Shown here piece by piece: positions 22,378-36,800 of a stretch of 64,000 bases of DNA (position 1 is the first letter of the stretch; every line of letters starts with the position of its first letter). Both the position numbers and the translations under genes were made by a program. Below the pieces are notes generated by a model. It was not told where the DNA came from. It saw nothing but the letters and a program-made list of their open reading frames with translations, and did no database searches. This DNA comes from Ascaris suum (Eukaryota; Nematoda; Chromadorea; Rhabditida; Ascarididae): NCBI GenBank assembly GCA_013433145.1, contig CM024174.1, positions 638,583-702,582 on the forward strand, written 5' to 3'.

Positions 22378-25300
22378 ACGAATAAATGAATAAATGAATA
22401 AATATAAGTAGAGCTGTACTGAATGTACGAAAATTATGGAAAATTTCCGACATGCACATTTCTGAACTGAGAAAAAAAAGGAAAATATGATTGCATAAAA
22501 AAATTTTTTTTGTTCAGTGCAAACTCTTGTTGCTTTCCTCGGAGAGTCACTAATTGCTGAAAGACTTCTATTACTACAAATAAAGAATTGAAGATTTTAT
22601 TATTCAATTTGGTGGAAAACGTCTATTAAGCAGATTAAAGTTGCTGCCACAAGAAAATGCGATAAGAACGCAGAGGGTGATAACGAATAAGCGAAAATGA
22701 TAGCTTCAACAATTACATATTTTTCAATAAATCAGAATACAATAAAGCAAACTGAGAAATGCTCGTGATGAAGATAAAAGTAGTTGTCAATTTACTAAAA
22801 TGTAAAAAAGGCTCGCTCCTGATCCTGAATTTTCAGATGTATATTTCTATTGCAACCATCGCTGCTACAACAAGCAACTTGAAGTTCACTACCGTCCAAA
22901 TTTTTCATGCTATATCGACCCTGCAATGATATTCTTATCATAGTTTTTATATATTATGAATCATATGATGTTTTATTCGAAGCTATATTTTACTTACTTG
23001 AATAATAATACAATGTTTTTTCTTTTATTCTCAATCCGACCACACTTTCATCAACTCCTATTCAAAAGTTATTTCTCGCATATTTTTTTACTTTCATTTA
23101 CTAAACGGGTTTCTTGTTCCATTGTTAACCTAGTAGTTGCGTGGTGGACGGCAGATATTTATACATATTTTCCATTAAATCAATTCAATTTTTCGTGGTG
23201 AATATTTATTTAGAAACGTGAAACACTCCGAAAATAACAGTTTTTCGGTAACATGATTAGATTAAGGCTCCTTCTTCATTATCGTATTCATCACATATAT
23301 TCAACTTAACCTTATGCGAATACTTTCATCAAGAACAATTGTTAGAAGAAAGTAGTTTTCCAACGAGATGATTTAATCGGGAAATAAAAATAATAAGTGA
23401 AACACTTTTTTCATCTCAACGTAGGAAACTTTGCGTAATTGATGCAGATGAGTGTGGAAATGACTTCATTGTTTCGAAATTATTCTTTTCATCGCAATCG
23501 AATGACGAACATAATAAATTTTCTATTCATTCTTTTTCTACGACTTTGTTATAAAATTTTTCACGTAGGTATGAGATTTAAATGTTAAATTCTCGCATAA
23601 TTTTGCTTTACGGGAAATTTCGATTTCATTTGTTCTACTGTTAATCCGAAATTTAATAAACGAGCTACAAATTTTTGGCGATATACTTATTGAGTATTTT
23701 GACTTGATATGCAGAAATCGAAAAAAAACTAAGGATACTAATACTTCGATTTATATTAGCCATAAAGAATGCGGCAAATATGGATTTATATGTGAGCGGT
23801 AGTCTTAATATAATCAGTTTGTCGCAAATGCAACTTTATGACCTGTTCTTTGAGCGGAGGATTCGTTGATTCGTCCTCTCTTCTTTCCGGTTAGCTAATC
23901 CTATTTTACTGGGCAATATTTGATAAGTGAGCTAGGTCCCAGTGCACATGGCTTTCAGACCCTCAGATTTTTGAGTGAAACGTTTCTGTTGAAGCAACAT
24001 TCATAATTTCTAATTTTTTTAAAGCAGTGATCAGCAACCTCTTTCATTAATAGGTCTCGTAATCTTCAGGAAGGCATTCCTCCGACAGAATGTTATTGAA
24101 ACTTGCATAGCCATAAAACATTCAAACATTATGCTCACTTCTCACGGCTGCTGTAAAAATTTCATGTATTTCTATGGCGTGTGTTTCTTCTACTGTTCCC
24201 ACCTCCGCAGAATTTTTGATCGTTTTTCAATATCTTCTCATCATGCGATATTCATGGTTATTTTTCAGCAGGTTTCGGCTTTGCTAAAGTATTCCAATAT
24301 ATTTCCGAAATCTCAACTAAAAATATCCCACAATATGCGAACGTCATATGTATTTGTTAGAAAACATCAGATTGTCTAATCAAGTAATTTAAAAAAATCC
24401 AATTTATACTTTCATTCTCACTTATATTTCTATATTTTCCAACAGTATTGACCTTCAAGCGTGTAGCATCAGGCTAGAGACGACTTTCAATAAAAATACG
24501 ACTAAAATTAACTACTGCAAGGAACGAACATCATAGATTATATTATGAAATTAGTCATCTTCACTTTCGTGGGAGATGTGCAGCAATACATAGCTTGATT
24601 TCTTTCCAAGCTCGTATCGACTCATTTAGATGGAAAATGCACGACGAAATATGAAAAGTTGTAAAAAATTGAAAGATTTATGCAAATGAAGTTGAAAATC
24701 GATGCATTCGAAATTACGGTCATAAATAAGCCGAACGATTGCGAAGTGCTCCTTTCATCCATGACAAAACATCGACAATAATGATAGAAAATTATAATAT
24801 GTTAGATAAGCTAGAATATTTCAGATGATATATTGTGGAATATTTTAGAAGCACGAGAGAAAAATTCCATACGAACAAGTGCTAAAGTGATCGTTGAACA
24901 AAAAAAAAAAAAAAACAAACATCTACAACTTTTGTATATCAGTGAAAATCGTTATCTTCTTTATTCTCTCTATCTTATTTCTTCATGTTTGCTTATTTTT
25001 TCCATCTTCATTTCTCGATTTTCCGGCACCTGCTGTTTTTCTTATCATCGTTTAGCGGTTTTTTTTTTCTTGAAGCATTCATGCTTGAAAAATCTTTTTT
25101 CACACAATCACTACGTACTTACTCATTCAAGGTCAACGTTATTATAGAAAGCAATATGGATGACATGAATGAGATAAGTGAAGCTAGCGGGAATTGAAAA
25201 TTCTATTTCATGCAGATTTCAATTACTGACTGTTAAATCACTAAGACAGAATCAGATGGAGAAATCTGGGTTGAGTACCACAAAATCTGAATATACGTTT

Positions 25301-25400
25301 TTTGGTACCCATATACTCACTACGGCTATTAGAAACGAAATAATGAGAACACTTGAAGCTCTGAGGGTGCTGAAATTTCGGCTAATCAAGATATAATAGT
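22378..25400. other. Intergenic or intronic DNA, no confident gene
   Basis: AT-rich. A plus-strand frame at 25178-25396 after TTCATGCAG reads as 60-70 ordinary residues to TAA, but has no second splice site or domain. I see nothing else supportable. Confidence 0.4.
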
Positions 25401-25416
25401 CAGAAAAAGAAAATTG

Positions 25417-25533
25417 AATATTTTTGACCCACTCGCGGCGAAATCATGAGAACCGCTGACGGTAATGGATATAAAATATTTTTGACTCACTCGCGGCAAA
25501 ATTTCCGCTGAAATGGCAATAAAATATTTTTGC
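25417..25533. repeat. Short degenerate tandem repeat
   Basis: The motif AATATTTTTGAC(C/T)CACTCGCGG starts at 25417 and again at 25475, and a shorter third copy (AATATTTTTGC) starts at 25523. The unit is about 50-58 bases. Confidence 0.6.
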
Positions 25534-25883
25534 AACTTTTTAAAAGACGAAAAGAATGGAAATGAAAAATATTACAAAACCTATGCTAAATTTTTTTCAG
25601 TCCTGAGAGTTTTTGAAGAATTAATTACGCTATTCGAAAGGATTTCGAAAAAAAAAAAGAACTTCTTTCTCTCTACTGCAAATAATGACTGGAGAGACTT
25701 GCTTGATAAGCTGACATCGTATCCGCTCTATGCATTCCATTCAATGCAGACGATATAAATGAAAAACTAGTCGGAGTACTATGCAGATAATTTTCTTCTA
25801 CTTTCAAATTTATGAACAATTGCAATATTGATTGTTCAATGTGAACTATGCGGTATTAAATAAATGTTTAGTGCACAACTAAG

Positions 25884-26766
25884 CTATATAATGTTGCAAA
25901 TTTGGCTTCTGCAATTGAAAGCAAGCGGTTTATGTTTGCTATCCGCAGTTATGCGCAGTGTCCTTTCACTCCTCTTCCCCTCCACATCTCCATCTCCATG
26001 ATGAAAAACCGTAAGTGCATGTTTTCTATGCACCTAAATGATGTGTCACGTTTCAGAATGCCGAAAGCTTTGAAATGCGTGATTTAGATTATGGTTGAAT
26101 TCTAATGAACCCTGATCGGTAAAGTCCCCTCCTTACCTCTGACGTATTTCAATCAGTTTGCATGAGTGTATCATATAGGAAAGAGATGCCACTGATGAAA
26201 TGGTAATGAATTACCTCATAACCGCCCATATAATCGCAGAAATCTTCCCGAACCGGATCATAGCAACTTCGCAGAGTGACCATCGTACCGTCGGATGAAG
26301 ATTTATCTTTGCCATATAACCTAAATAAAAATCCAATGGATAAGACAGTGTGAATGCGAGCTAACGTTCAGCAAAATATCCGTTTTTCGAATTCTACTGA
26401 CTCATATGAACAGCAGTCGAAATGTCTGAAAAAATGTGGCAAAATCAAAAACCATGCGCTCATTAACGTAAAAAAAGATGTAAAAACTTTCTTGCAAAAA
26501 AAGTTTGTTCTTCTCAATAATAGAAATTTCATTTGCAAATATTGTAGAGTCTTTTAAATTTTATGAATTCCGAGAAAAATGATGAGTCGTTTGGGAGGTT
26601 AAGGAAGAGAAGTCGGGGAAAAACTTCTTATAAAACTTATAAAAACATTTTTCTCACTTCATCGCCCAACTATATATGCAGCTATATTGTGCTCACTAAT
26701 AATGATAACTTAAGTCGTAAAATTGATAAAAAATTGATAATACGTTATGTAAATATATATTTGTGT

Positions 26767-26797
<31 letters not shown>

Positions 26798-27819
26798 TAT
26801 ATTCATTCATTTTAATTCAAAAACTGAGTTATCACCTCTTTCTCGTCAACGTATCGTTCTTTCCCATTCTATATTAATTAACTCGAACAAAGTTCTCTCG
26901 CTCCCTTCTACTAAAGCATTTTCTCACAATAAAATGTTCTTATATTTATGCAACATATTTTACTAATACGTGATTATTGATAAATTTTTGATGAATATGT
27001 GAACAATCAAATTGAGAGAATCATTTAAGAAAGACGTAAAAATATGTCGATAGCAAAGGTACGACAGTAAATGTGACGATAGCAAATATGACGATAAACA
27101 AGAAGGACAAATGCTGAATATCTATTTTCAATGTTTTCATTTTTTTCTTCAAATATAGAGTTTGTTCTGAGATTATTTGAAATGAATTGTTTGAGATTGC
27201 TTCATAGTAAATGAAATCTTTGTCTTTCATTTTTCTTAATAATCTCTGAAAAAAAGAACAAAATTCTTTGATTTTTAACACAACGAATCTGCTTCAATCA
27301 TTTATGGTGTATCTCTGATGGCTTAAGAAATGGTACAAATGAAGAATAGAATATATTTTGCTATGAGAAATCAATCAACGGATTAAAGTTCCATCCGACC
27401 ACTGATGAGAAGAATTGTTTGAGCAGAGAAGCTAAATCTATAGTTGCACTAATTGAAATACAAGTTAGTGAAAGAGATCGTATGTCTGTTATAATAACAT
27501 CGTTAACAATTCAGCTATCATTTATATGACATTCAAATTTCAATGAAAATTTTTGAATTCAAAGCACTTCCGGAAAAAATATAAATAATGGAGTCGATTA
27601 GAAAGAAACTTCTGAAATTTTTTGAAAAAATTTTTTCCAAACGGCAAAATGAAAATCAAACACTCCATTCCATTATCATGCAAACGATATAATAACTTAC
27701 CAAAGACAATAATATGTATTGGAACAGGTAATCAAATTGGCGTTTTGTGTATCATCGATACATCTCAACGCATTAATAGCGCCAAGGAATGTAGCCGATA
27801 ATAGAACGAATAGAATCAT
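25884..27819 (-). CDS. Secreted Ly6/uPAR-like three-finger protein, three exons, complete
   Basis: Minus-strand exons 27819-27701, 26320-26215 and 26033-25884 join in phase (2, 0) to 124 residues ending in TAG. Residues 1-17 (MILFVLLSATFLGAINA) are a signal peptide; the mature chain starts LRCIDD. Cysteines occur at positions 20, 32 and 38, then in LRSCYD, EDFC, FNC and finally SQICN. The CSNTYYC ... RSC ... C...CN layout fits Ly6/uPAR domains, which end in a Cys-Asn. No GPI tail is visible after CNII, so it is probably released. Exons 1 and 2 are strong; exon 3 rests on phase, an acceptor ATCATTTAG and the closing CN. Ly6 proteins act at cell surfaces, often on receptors; the partner here is unknown. 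Confidence 0.62.
26764..26800. repeat. (TTTA)n microsatellite
   Basis: About nine TTTA units in the first intron of the minus-strand Ly6-like gene. Confidence 0.9.
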
Positions 27820-27831
27820 AGCTGAAAACGT
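27820..27831 (-). promoter_or_regulatory. Putative spliced-leader trans-splice acceptor
   Basis: On the minus strand CGTTTTCAG is followed by CT and then the start codon of the Ly6-like gene, leaving a two-base 5' UTR. This is the arrangement expected for nematode spliced-leader addition. Confidence 0.5.
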
Positions 27832-28329
27832 TTAGTGGATTTTTTTAATGAATAATAAATGTTCAAGATTGAATTAGTGGGGTGTGAATCGAACATTCGC
27901 AATTATACGCTGAAATAATTAGACTTTAATAATGATATAATTCAATGGATCGTTAGCAATAGTGGTGTAACAAACGGTTGAAAAAAATGCTTCCAGTAAT
28001 ATAAGACTCTCTCTGTCCACAGAATAGATACATCGGCGCAAATGCTTAATTGCTAAATTCTGAAGGCAATTTACGCAGTTTATTTTTATATAACTCTATT
28101 ACCTGTTGAATTTTTGCTTTTTTTATTATATTGGAATACGTAGTCGAATAAATGTGGCTGATCAACACATAGAATTGGAATAATTTAAAGAAAATTAAGC
28201 ATGAAAAGCGTTGAATGAGCTGCAATGAGCCCGATTCTTGTAATTATAGCATGAGACAATTTCGTGAACTACCAACGAATAATAGAACGGTAGTACGGAT
28301 GTATCCATATTTTAACCAAAAAAAGCCAT

Positions 28330-28589
<260 letters not shown>

Positions 28590-28948
28590 ATTAGAGAAAA
28601 TACAGGACGTCGCGTGGATTCGCTCAGATAAAGACTGAAACGAAAAGTGAAAGTCAAGTGAGAATGCACCGAATAGATCATAAAGATACAGCCAATTGAG
28701 CATTGACACCCTGAGCAGTAAGCATGCGCCTAACTGCAGTGATGACAAAATCGAAAAGTTTGTGATTATGAGTCAGCTCATGCATGACCGTTCTAAGCAC
28801 AATCTATGTGGTGCGACTCTTTAAAAAACCGTAATAAACCACCTTTCATACGCCGTTGTCATACTCGTGCAACCATCCTCAAAACAGCTGTCTCATCAGT
28901 CTCATCAGTATGGCAGTTTCGACCATTTTATCCACTATCGTCTTTTGA

Positions 28949-29319
28949 CTATAATAGTATCAATCGATGATGACAATCTGAAATACGCAGAGAAACGCAG
29001 CAAACAGCATTATTGCAGTTATGGTGAAGAACAATTAATGGAATCGATGCAATGAAAAGGAACAATGTAAGGTGGGCGAGAAATCCAATTTGTCTGCGCA
29101 AGGATTGCGCACACATTTTCCTGCGAATAAGTAATTTGAGCTTGCAGTGCACAATATGTGCAATTCATATCTATGTGATCCAATGCTCGAATAAGCAACG
29201 TATTCGCTTACCAGTCCGGTAATTTCCCTTGAAAGCCACTTAAACAAGAGTTGTAAAATTTTATGGATATGCATAGGCATGGTCGATAGCACGCTATGGT
29301 AATTTTGAATTTGATCCAT
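28949..29319 (-). CDS. Candidate secreted/membrane protein 5' exons (two alternative readings)
   Basis: Minus strand. Reading one: a trans-splice-like acceptor TTATTCGCAG, then GAAA and an ATG at 29116, giving MCAQSLRRQIGFLAHLTLF and a hydrophobic segment to about residue 30, then a Cys-rich stretch with CNNAVCC and SDCHHR (like an LRR N-cap) to a stop at 28949. Reading two: an upstream exon from ATG 29319 ends at ITGL|GTAAGC and splices to the same acceptor in another frame, ending at TAA near 29022. Both are open, so I cannot choose. Confidence 0.28.
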
Positions 29320-29777
29320 AGAGTGGTAAAAAACTTAAGTATTTAAACGCCCCTAAAAATTTTCGTATGTTTCGTATATTCGGATGGCACTGTTCAACCG
29401 ATAGGATGGGAAAATGAATCTTTCATTCTGGATATTATGATGATTAATTAATAAAATATGAGCAATATTGTAATGTATATTTATGATTTATCGATAATTT
29501 GCGTTATTTGTTCGAAAGAATGGGATTCTTAAATGTCGTTTATCGTTCGGTCTGCCCTCACATTTTATGCTATTCTTTTTCTTTGCATATTTCATATTTT
29601 TTTCTTCAAATTTTGAAAGAGTATTCTCCAATCGTTCCTTCAGATAGCCACATCAACGAAGTTACGAGGCAAAATTTGCATATTCAGAGGCAAAACAGTA
29701 ACCACCATTGCAAATTTGCATTCGTAAATGCACAGCGATTATTCCACGCGCGAATATGCATAAGCAGTTGTTTGTTT

Positions 29778-29808
29778 ACTCTCTACTGGAGTATCTCCAG
29801 TAGAGAGT
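29778..29808. repeat. Perfect 13-bp inverted repeat (hairpin)
   Basis: Arms 29778-29790 (ACTCTCTACTGGA) and 29796-29808 are exact reverse complements around a five-base loop. Confidence 0.9.
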
Positions 29809-30029
29809 ATCAACTCAAAGCGCATTGAAGACTTATCGATGAAATTTTTTTGATGCAATAATCTGCAATGTTACTTAAATTTATAGACCACTAAGTCAGT
29901 GTATAAATTTAAATCATAAAATAACTTATAAACTATGCATCTTTAAATCTCAATTTGTTGACATGGTTATATCTTAAATTTGCCTATCGAATCTGAAGAT
30001 AGCCATAGAAAATAAAATGAGCGTTTCAA

Positions 30030-30034
<5 letters not shown>

Positions 30035-30123
<89 letters not shown>
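30035..30123. repeat. (AT)n microsatellite
   Basis: About 44 AT units in intergenic DNA. Confidence 0.97.
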
Positions 30124-30126
<3 letters not shown>

Positions 30127-32440
30127 CACTCGCTAATTTACAAAAAAAGAGGAATCTTTCAAAGAAAAAAAAGAAATTTCAAAGAAAAATTCCTAAAGAT
30201 TTACAGTGTGAATATATTGCTATGCATGATTTTACCACTTGTTGATAATTTCTGAAAGCTATTAGCGTGATCGTAAAATCATATATCGTGTTAATCTCCG
30301 TACCACTCCTTTTCTATTTATCTAAAATCTATAAGCAATAATGAGCGAAAAACTTCAGCCCATATATCGACATTGATAAGATTCGCATGATGCTTCTCGT
30401 CTGTTTCTATCGAGCAAAAAGAAAATGTTCGTCGTGAATATGCTATGCAAGTTGAAAATTGCTCTCAATTATCTTGATGTTTCGGACATCGAAATGTGCC
30501 AACATATAAACATCAAGGGAGCATAGAACATGGAAACTTCCATCGTTTCATACAAACAATCCCCCCCTTCTCCTCTCCCCCACCCTTCTCCACGCCACCT
30601 GCACATTATCACCGTTAATGTTTCTTATCAGCACTAATGACGTCCACGCTTATTTCTACAGCATGACATAGCCTGTCAGAACCGTTGCCCACTTCCAAAG
30701 TTTATTTTAATAGGGCGTGAGCTGTAAGCATGCACTACTGCAAACTATCTCGAAAGCAAATAATGCGTCATGGGAAGAGATAGGTGAAAATTAGTTGCAA
30801 TTTGTGATCCCGGAATGGCGTACACCATTTTCCTTAAACTCGAAAAAAAAATCAAACCTCCCAAAATGATTTAGAGGAACTGCAGGACTACTTCTCCACG
30901 TCTAAATTAACAGACACCTTTGGCAGATATTGTCGGCAAGGAGAAAAAACCAGTCGTCTTTATTCGCTCGTTGACTAAAAACATCAAAAACAAGGAAGGG
31001 CTCCATCGGATGAGGTGGAGGAAACGGGATGGGAAATGAGGGGTGGGAGAGGAGGAAAGAGGTGTTCAAAAAAAAAGAAAATACGCTTTGCAAGTTATTG
31101 AAATTCCAACTCTTTCGAAAGCAGCAAATATGATACATTGCAGTCAATATTCGAGAATTCAAAAGATAGAAAAAATTTTGCCTAAACTTTAAAAACAATA
31201 TAAAGTAAGAAAATGAATTTTGAAATTTTCTAATAAATTCAAATGCAGATCCTTTCGGCGCATTGAAGCCGACAATTTGAAAATAAAATGAATGAAAAAA
31301 CAGACAGAATAAAACCGAGTCACTATGATTTAATATCGCTGAAAATATTAGGCGAATGTTTGATAAAGCGAAGGTAATGACCCAATTAAATGCATAAACA
31401 AATAAACAAAGAAGCAAACAAATTAAGCGATAAACAAATAAGTAAAGAAACAAAAGAAAAATCAAAAACAGTTAGCAAGGAAACGTGTCGCAAAATAAAC
31501 TAAAATCTCCTGATTTCTCATGGACTTAAACCTTGAAGTTCTAAGACTCATCAATGAAATCCAAATTTTCCTCTACCCACTTGTTATTTCACAAATATTT
31601 GGTCATGTACAAACTTACTCCCCCAGGTAATCAACTTTAAAAACGCAAAACAATCCTCTGAGAAATCCAGAAACTGCGAGGTTCAGTGCAATAGGTTCAT
31701 AGGCACAGATTGAGAAAGTCGAATAATTCCAATATTATAGTACGATTTTTTTACAACAGCAGAGGATGGTACTTCCAAATTTAACTTCCATTCATACTAC
31801 ACCGAAAGAACAGTTCGCTGTCGATAACAAATTAAGAAATTTAAGATACAACACCGAATTCTCTGCAAAAGTAAATGATCATTAAACATTAAAGCACTAT
31901 GCAAATGCCAACAATTCGAGAATTCAACAAATTCATAAAAGGTGGCGATGGAAGTTTGAATAAAGTCAACAAGAAAAAGAAAATTCAGCAGCACATTATT
32001 TATGAAAGAATTTCAAATAAGAGCACCTCGAAGGCATAAATAATAGTCGTTGGAAATGACGATAAAACTATTGATTGTGATAAACAAGCTGATTTTATCA
32101 TCAACTTCAATGGTAGAAGGAGCACGAAAAAGGACAGAAGTCAAAACATATTTCCTGCTGAAATCTAACTATATCATTTCAATTCGACTAAATTTAATTA
32201 GATAAAATTCAGCATTGCTTTTTAGGCACCTAACACGTTCTTGTCAATTTCCCCCAGAAAACCACCTCACTACGCAACTCCCTCTCCTCCTCCTCCCCAA
32301 TCATATCGAGTTTGACATTTCAGACGACTCCCTCCTCCTCGCAAAACGATCCCCTCTTCAAATGAAAAAATGCGAATATTTTCAAGTGACTTATGTGAAG
32401 TAGCACCTATTACTTATGCAAATTTTGCGACCTAAGAAAA
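30124..32440. other. Intergenic DNA, no gene accepted
   Basis: A 187-codon minus-strand frame at 30902-31465 is T-rich and almost entirely Phe/Leu/Ser/Ile, with no coding signature. Nothing else stands out. Confidence 0.5.
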
Positions 32441-32452
32441 AACTCTTAGATC

Positions 32453-33767
32453 TTAATCGGCAAATCTTTTCGCAGTCGACGCAGGCCTCAATTTAGCGAT
32501 AAATTTCGCCATATCGCCACTCAAAGCGCACGTTTCATTTATATCGTTATGAAGAGCGCTGAATAGCATATCGAACTGATGCATCTCCATGTCGGCCATC
32601 CTTGTTGATGAACCAATTTCAGAAGTGATTTTGGAAACGCTTTCCGGAAACCACTGCCTAAAATTGATGAAGATAAAAAGTTATTGAAATGCTGGTTCCC
32701 TAAAGAACGAAACATCCACATATGTCCATTAGTCTCCCCCCTCCCCTCCCAACAAGCATACCCTCAAATTGCAGTCACTTTTGAATTAACAACGACAAAA
32801 CGGGCAACGCACCTACTGTCACAAATCATAAAAGCTCTTCCGTAAACAAACAGTATGGCTACTTTACCACTATTCCAAATAAGCATATATTATGTCAATA
32901 ACATAAGAAGCCATACTGTCTAGATATCGGTCGGTGGGTAAATAACAACAATTAAGAATTACTTTGAAAAGCTGAAGTTTATGAATGACCGAATGTTGTG
33001 GAGTTTTTTTCGAAGATAAGAATGCATTATCAGTTCGAGAAGAAAAATCAAAAGGTGAGGAAACACTTAATTTAAGACTAAACTCTCAAAATAAAACGTT
33101 CGTCTTTTGAGGTTTTTTTAAACGTTCAGATAAAGAAAAAAAATTGTGGGGGAAAAATTGATATCATTCAGTTGAGTTCATAATGGTAAATTATCAATCA
33201 AAACGTCATCCACATTTCATCTAGGAATAACTCTCTGTGCTGATAAATTTTGCACATTTGAGCAAATAAATATATCAAATATATAATAACAAAACTATTG
33301 CATACTTCAAAATATTTAACTTTTTCAATAAATATAAATAAGCACAAAGAACGATAATAATTGAAGAGAATCCAAATAACTTTTTACGTCTGGCAATAAC
33401 AACGGATTGTTTCCGCATTCATAAAAAAGACGAATGAAAGACGGCTGCCAGCTAACCTCAATTTGTCGTAAACGTTCGTTTTCGATGTTAATTTCCCCGT
33501 AATGGTGAGCCAAAATGCATATTTCAGAAGTACATCCGAAGCGCTAACTACTCCAGGGTCATAATATTCTTCAGCACCAACACCACTCACAACAGTCAAC
33601 GAACCGATTTGTAGTGTGCTTCTCGGACGTATACTTACACCATACATTAGCCCATTTCGAATACCAACCTGAAACATTCAAAAGCAAGTAAACCAAAAGT
33701 CGATATTTTAGCATACGTAAAGGATATGTCTATGAAATAGTCCAAATGCTTTTTCTCACTAATTTTT

Positions 33768-33866
<99 letters not shown>

Positions 33867-36800
33867 CTGCCAAAAATATGTCTGATCGTTGCCATCACTA
33901 CCGGTTATAAAGTGACTAATCCTCATAAAAAGATGGTTCGTCTCATCTATTTCCTCATACTTAGGAGAAGAATGCTTTCCATTTGTGAGTGCCTCTAAAT
34001 TTTTCAACTGTTACGAGACGAAGCATACTTAGCATAAGCGTTCCATTTTCTCAAGTCTCTAGAGACTAGAAAAGCTCTTTTCATTGGGTTCTCCTTAACC
34101 ATTTTCCCAGTTTCGCCACGACATTTACCTACATTATTGCCTACAGAATTTAAGGTACAGTGATCCTTGTTGACATAGTCAAAATTAGCTCACTTACACA
34201 TTCAACACTAAAAAATAAAGATCATTCCTTTTTTAATTCAATTAAAAGGCTTCAGGAGTAGATTATCAGATATTCGACACAGTATTACAAAATATAAAGA
34301 TGCCCCAAAGTACAGTCTATTCAAAGCGCTGTTTAATACTGCACTTTTAAGGTGATCTTGAACAATGCTAAAAATGCCAACAATGCATCAACCGAAAAGA
34401 ATTTCAATATCTCATTTAAAAAAAGATGTTTTCTTTTTATTGCTCTCCTTAGGTTTATAACCACAAAATATCCCAAGGAAAGAAACAGAAACGATATCAG
34501 AGGAAGACTGAAATAATGCGAGATAGAAACGATAAACAATAAAACACAACCTTGCCTTTCCTATTAGAAATGTTCCCGATGAGTATTCCTCCCACCTCCC
34601 CCCCTCCCAAATCGTTCCCAACAGAAAAGCAAATGATTTAACGACACGACGTTAAAATGCTGTCAACCAATTCGATTCGTCTGCAATTCTCAACACCATG
34701 TATTAGAAATATAAGCTTTTCTAAATGAGCCAATAAAAATTATTCTATGAAAAGATGTTTGTAAAATTTAAATGATGGCGTAAATTCTAAATGACTTTTG
34801 TGCAAATTCAAAACTTCAAAACTCAAAATGCATTTATCATTAAATTTTTGTGTGGAGAAACTTTTTTTTTTAATCTCAAAAATTAAATAGTGTCAATGAA
34901 GAGAACAATTGAAAATTTTGGGGAGAACAAAGAATTTCAAAGAATACGAACATATCTCCATATTACACAGATCACTTAGAGCAATAACGCAATAACATTC
35001 TTTACATTGCACCTCAGCTAGTTTCTTCTCGTGTGCGATCGTTTTATGCAATGGAATAATCGGTGTAAACGCATTTCGTGAGAAACCCTTTCGATCGCGA
35101 AGTGAAATCACTTCAAATAAACGATTCAGAAGCCACGACTGATGCCTCTGTGCGTTTGACGTGAATTTAAGGTCATCCGCTACACCACATATAGCAGCAG
35201 CGTAATTCCTTCAATTATTTTCTCTTAAGCTGCATTCATAAACGACGATGAAAGATTGCTTCTAAAAGAATTCTTGGCAAAATGCATTTTATACTAAACA
35301 AATTAAGTTTCCAGTGCTGTCTGGTAACAGCAGAACAACAACAAAAAAAAATCTGCCAAAAGGAAACATTTTTTGAAAAGCACCTGTAGATTATGACCAA
35401 TGAATTTTGTAAAATTCCCACCATAAGAAGAAAAACGTAAAAAATTTTAATTCAATTTAGAGCATTAGAGATAACGAACACACTGAAAAATTTCTCATTA
35501 AGCGAGCTTTTCAGGAACTGAAAATAAAAAAAACCTTGATGATGAGAAATAAATAACAAGAAAAAAATTCCACTTGAAATTTGCGAGAACAATTATTATC
35601 CATAAGAAAGAAAGCTACTCTATCCATGAATTTTTTCAATGGTGCAAAAAAATCAACGAAATAGAATTTTAAATTTTAATACAAAAATAAAATATATTAG
35701 AAAAGACAATGAAGCTTACCCAGCTGATAAAAATGTAATCAAATAAACTGCGCCATATTTGAACATCGTCATCGTATTTATGCAGCAGTGATGCATTATC
35801 AGAGACCAAGTAAGCGATGTAAGCATTGCGGCTTGCTGAGAAGGCAGTGGTAATGTACCAATTACAACTGGCGAATTACTATTATTCGTTCCAGACTCAT
35901 CACCTTCAACAAAGACACTCGCCACTTTTCCATGAGAACCAACCAATCAATCAGTAAACCCCCTCCCTCCCACCAAAAATGCATTATGCACAGCGCCAAC
36001 TACTCTTTTGGACGTAGATGGGCTAAAACGATTAAACTCTTCTGTCATGTATATATAAATATAAATGAAGATAAATGAAGATGGGAACAAGCGGATATAA
36101 ATAAAAACCACACATATATATGTGCATATATTTGTTTATTTAGTTACTTATTTATTTATTTATCTAAAACGCTGCATGTTGATTATTTTCTACCATTTTC
36201 ATAGCCGTTCTTAGCCAACAAATTTCGGCTCAATTTTGCATTTCCGTTATGCTCACAATTTTTCACCTGAAAGCAAACTGGACATCTACTAACTTCCGCG
36301 CATATTCGTCCTCAAAAGAAAGCGTATTGCCGAAACTTTTTCCAACCAAAAGATGCAGCTTAACAGTGTCCTTGAAGCGCAGTACAACGAAGAGGCAATT
36401 TTCCGCTCGACAGATCCCATCCCAGTAACACTCAACAGACGGCATAATGAACTCTCGCCAAGACGAACTACACAATTAGCGAACAATCGAAATACTCCGC
36501 CAATCAACAGCCACATAACAAAAACCCAAATAAAATAATATAACAAGAAAATTAAAATTAAAAAAAAAACACTCAAACCAATCTCTAATATTCGCCATTA
36601 ACAGTATCAGTAGACACTGACGATCGTTTTCACAAGCACAGCAAAAAAGAGATATCAAATCTATATAGGGTTTGTCATTTCACTATTCTTAAGCGTTGGT
36701 ATTCCTAACGTGTATAAGGTAGACAACTTTCGCTAGCCATGGGCAGAAGCGATACTATTCTCATAGATCTTCAAAAAAAAAAAAAAAAAAAAAAAACAAA

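Noticed and set aside
25912..26080. Plus-strand frame with a neat 46-base intron (CC|GTAAGT ... GTTTCAG)
   Set aside because: The product would stop after four further codons. The minus-strand third exon of the Ly6-like gene explains the same sequence better.
27870..27910. B-box-like GTTCGATTC on the minus strand, suggesting a tRNA
   Set aside because: No A box at the right distance and no acceptor-stem pairing.
30902..31465. 187-codon minus-strand open frame
   Set aside because: T-rich sequence giving Phe/Leu/Ser/Ile runs with no splice sites in frame, no domain and no coding-like codon pattern.
32215..32403. 62-codon plus-strand frame
   Set aside because: Pyrimidine-rich intergenic sequence without splice or domain support.
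33325..33513. Second open frame (NIENERLRQIEVSWQPSF) overlapping the 33.4-33.7 kb exon
   Set aside because: It lacks a compatible phase with both flanking exons, whereas the chosen frame meets both.
35720..35835. Alternative minus-strand exon after TTCTCAG reading NAYIAYLVSDNASLLHKYDD
   Set aside because: Attractive acceptor and codons, but it ends in phase 0 while the next exon needs phase 2. The longer exon from 35924 fits both neighbours.
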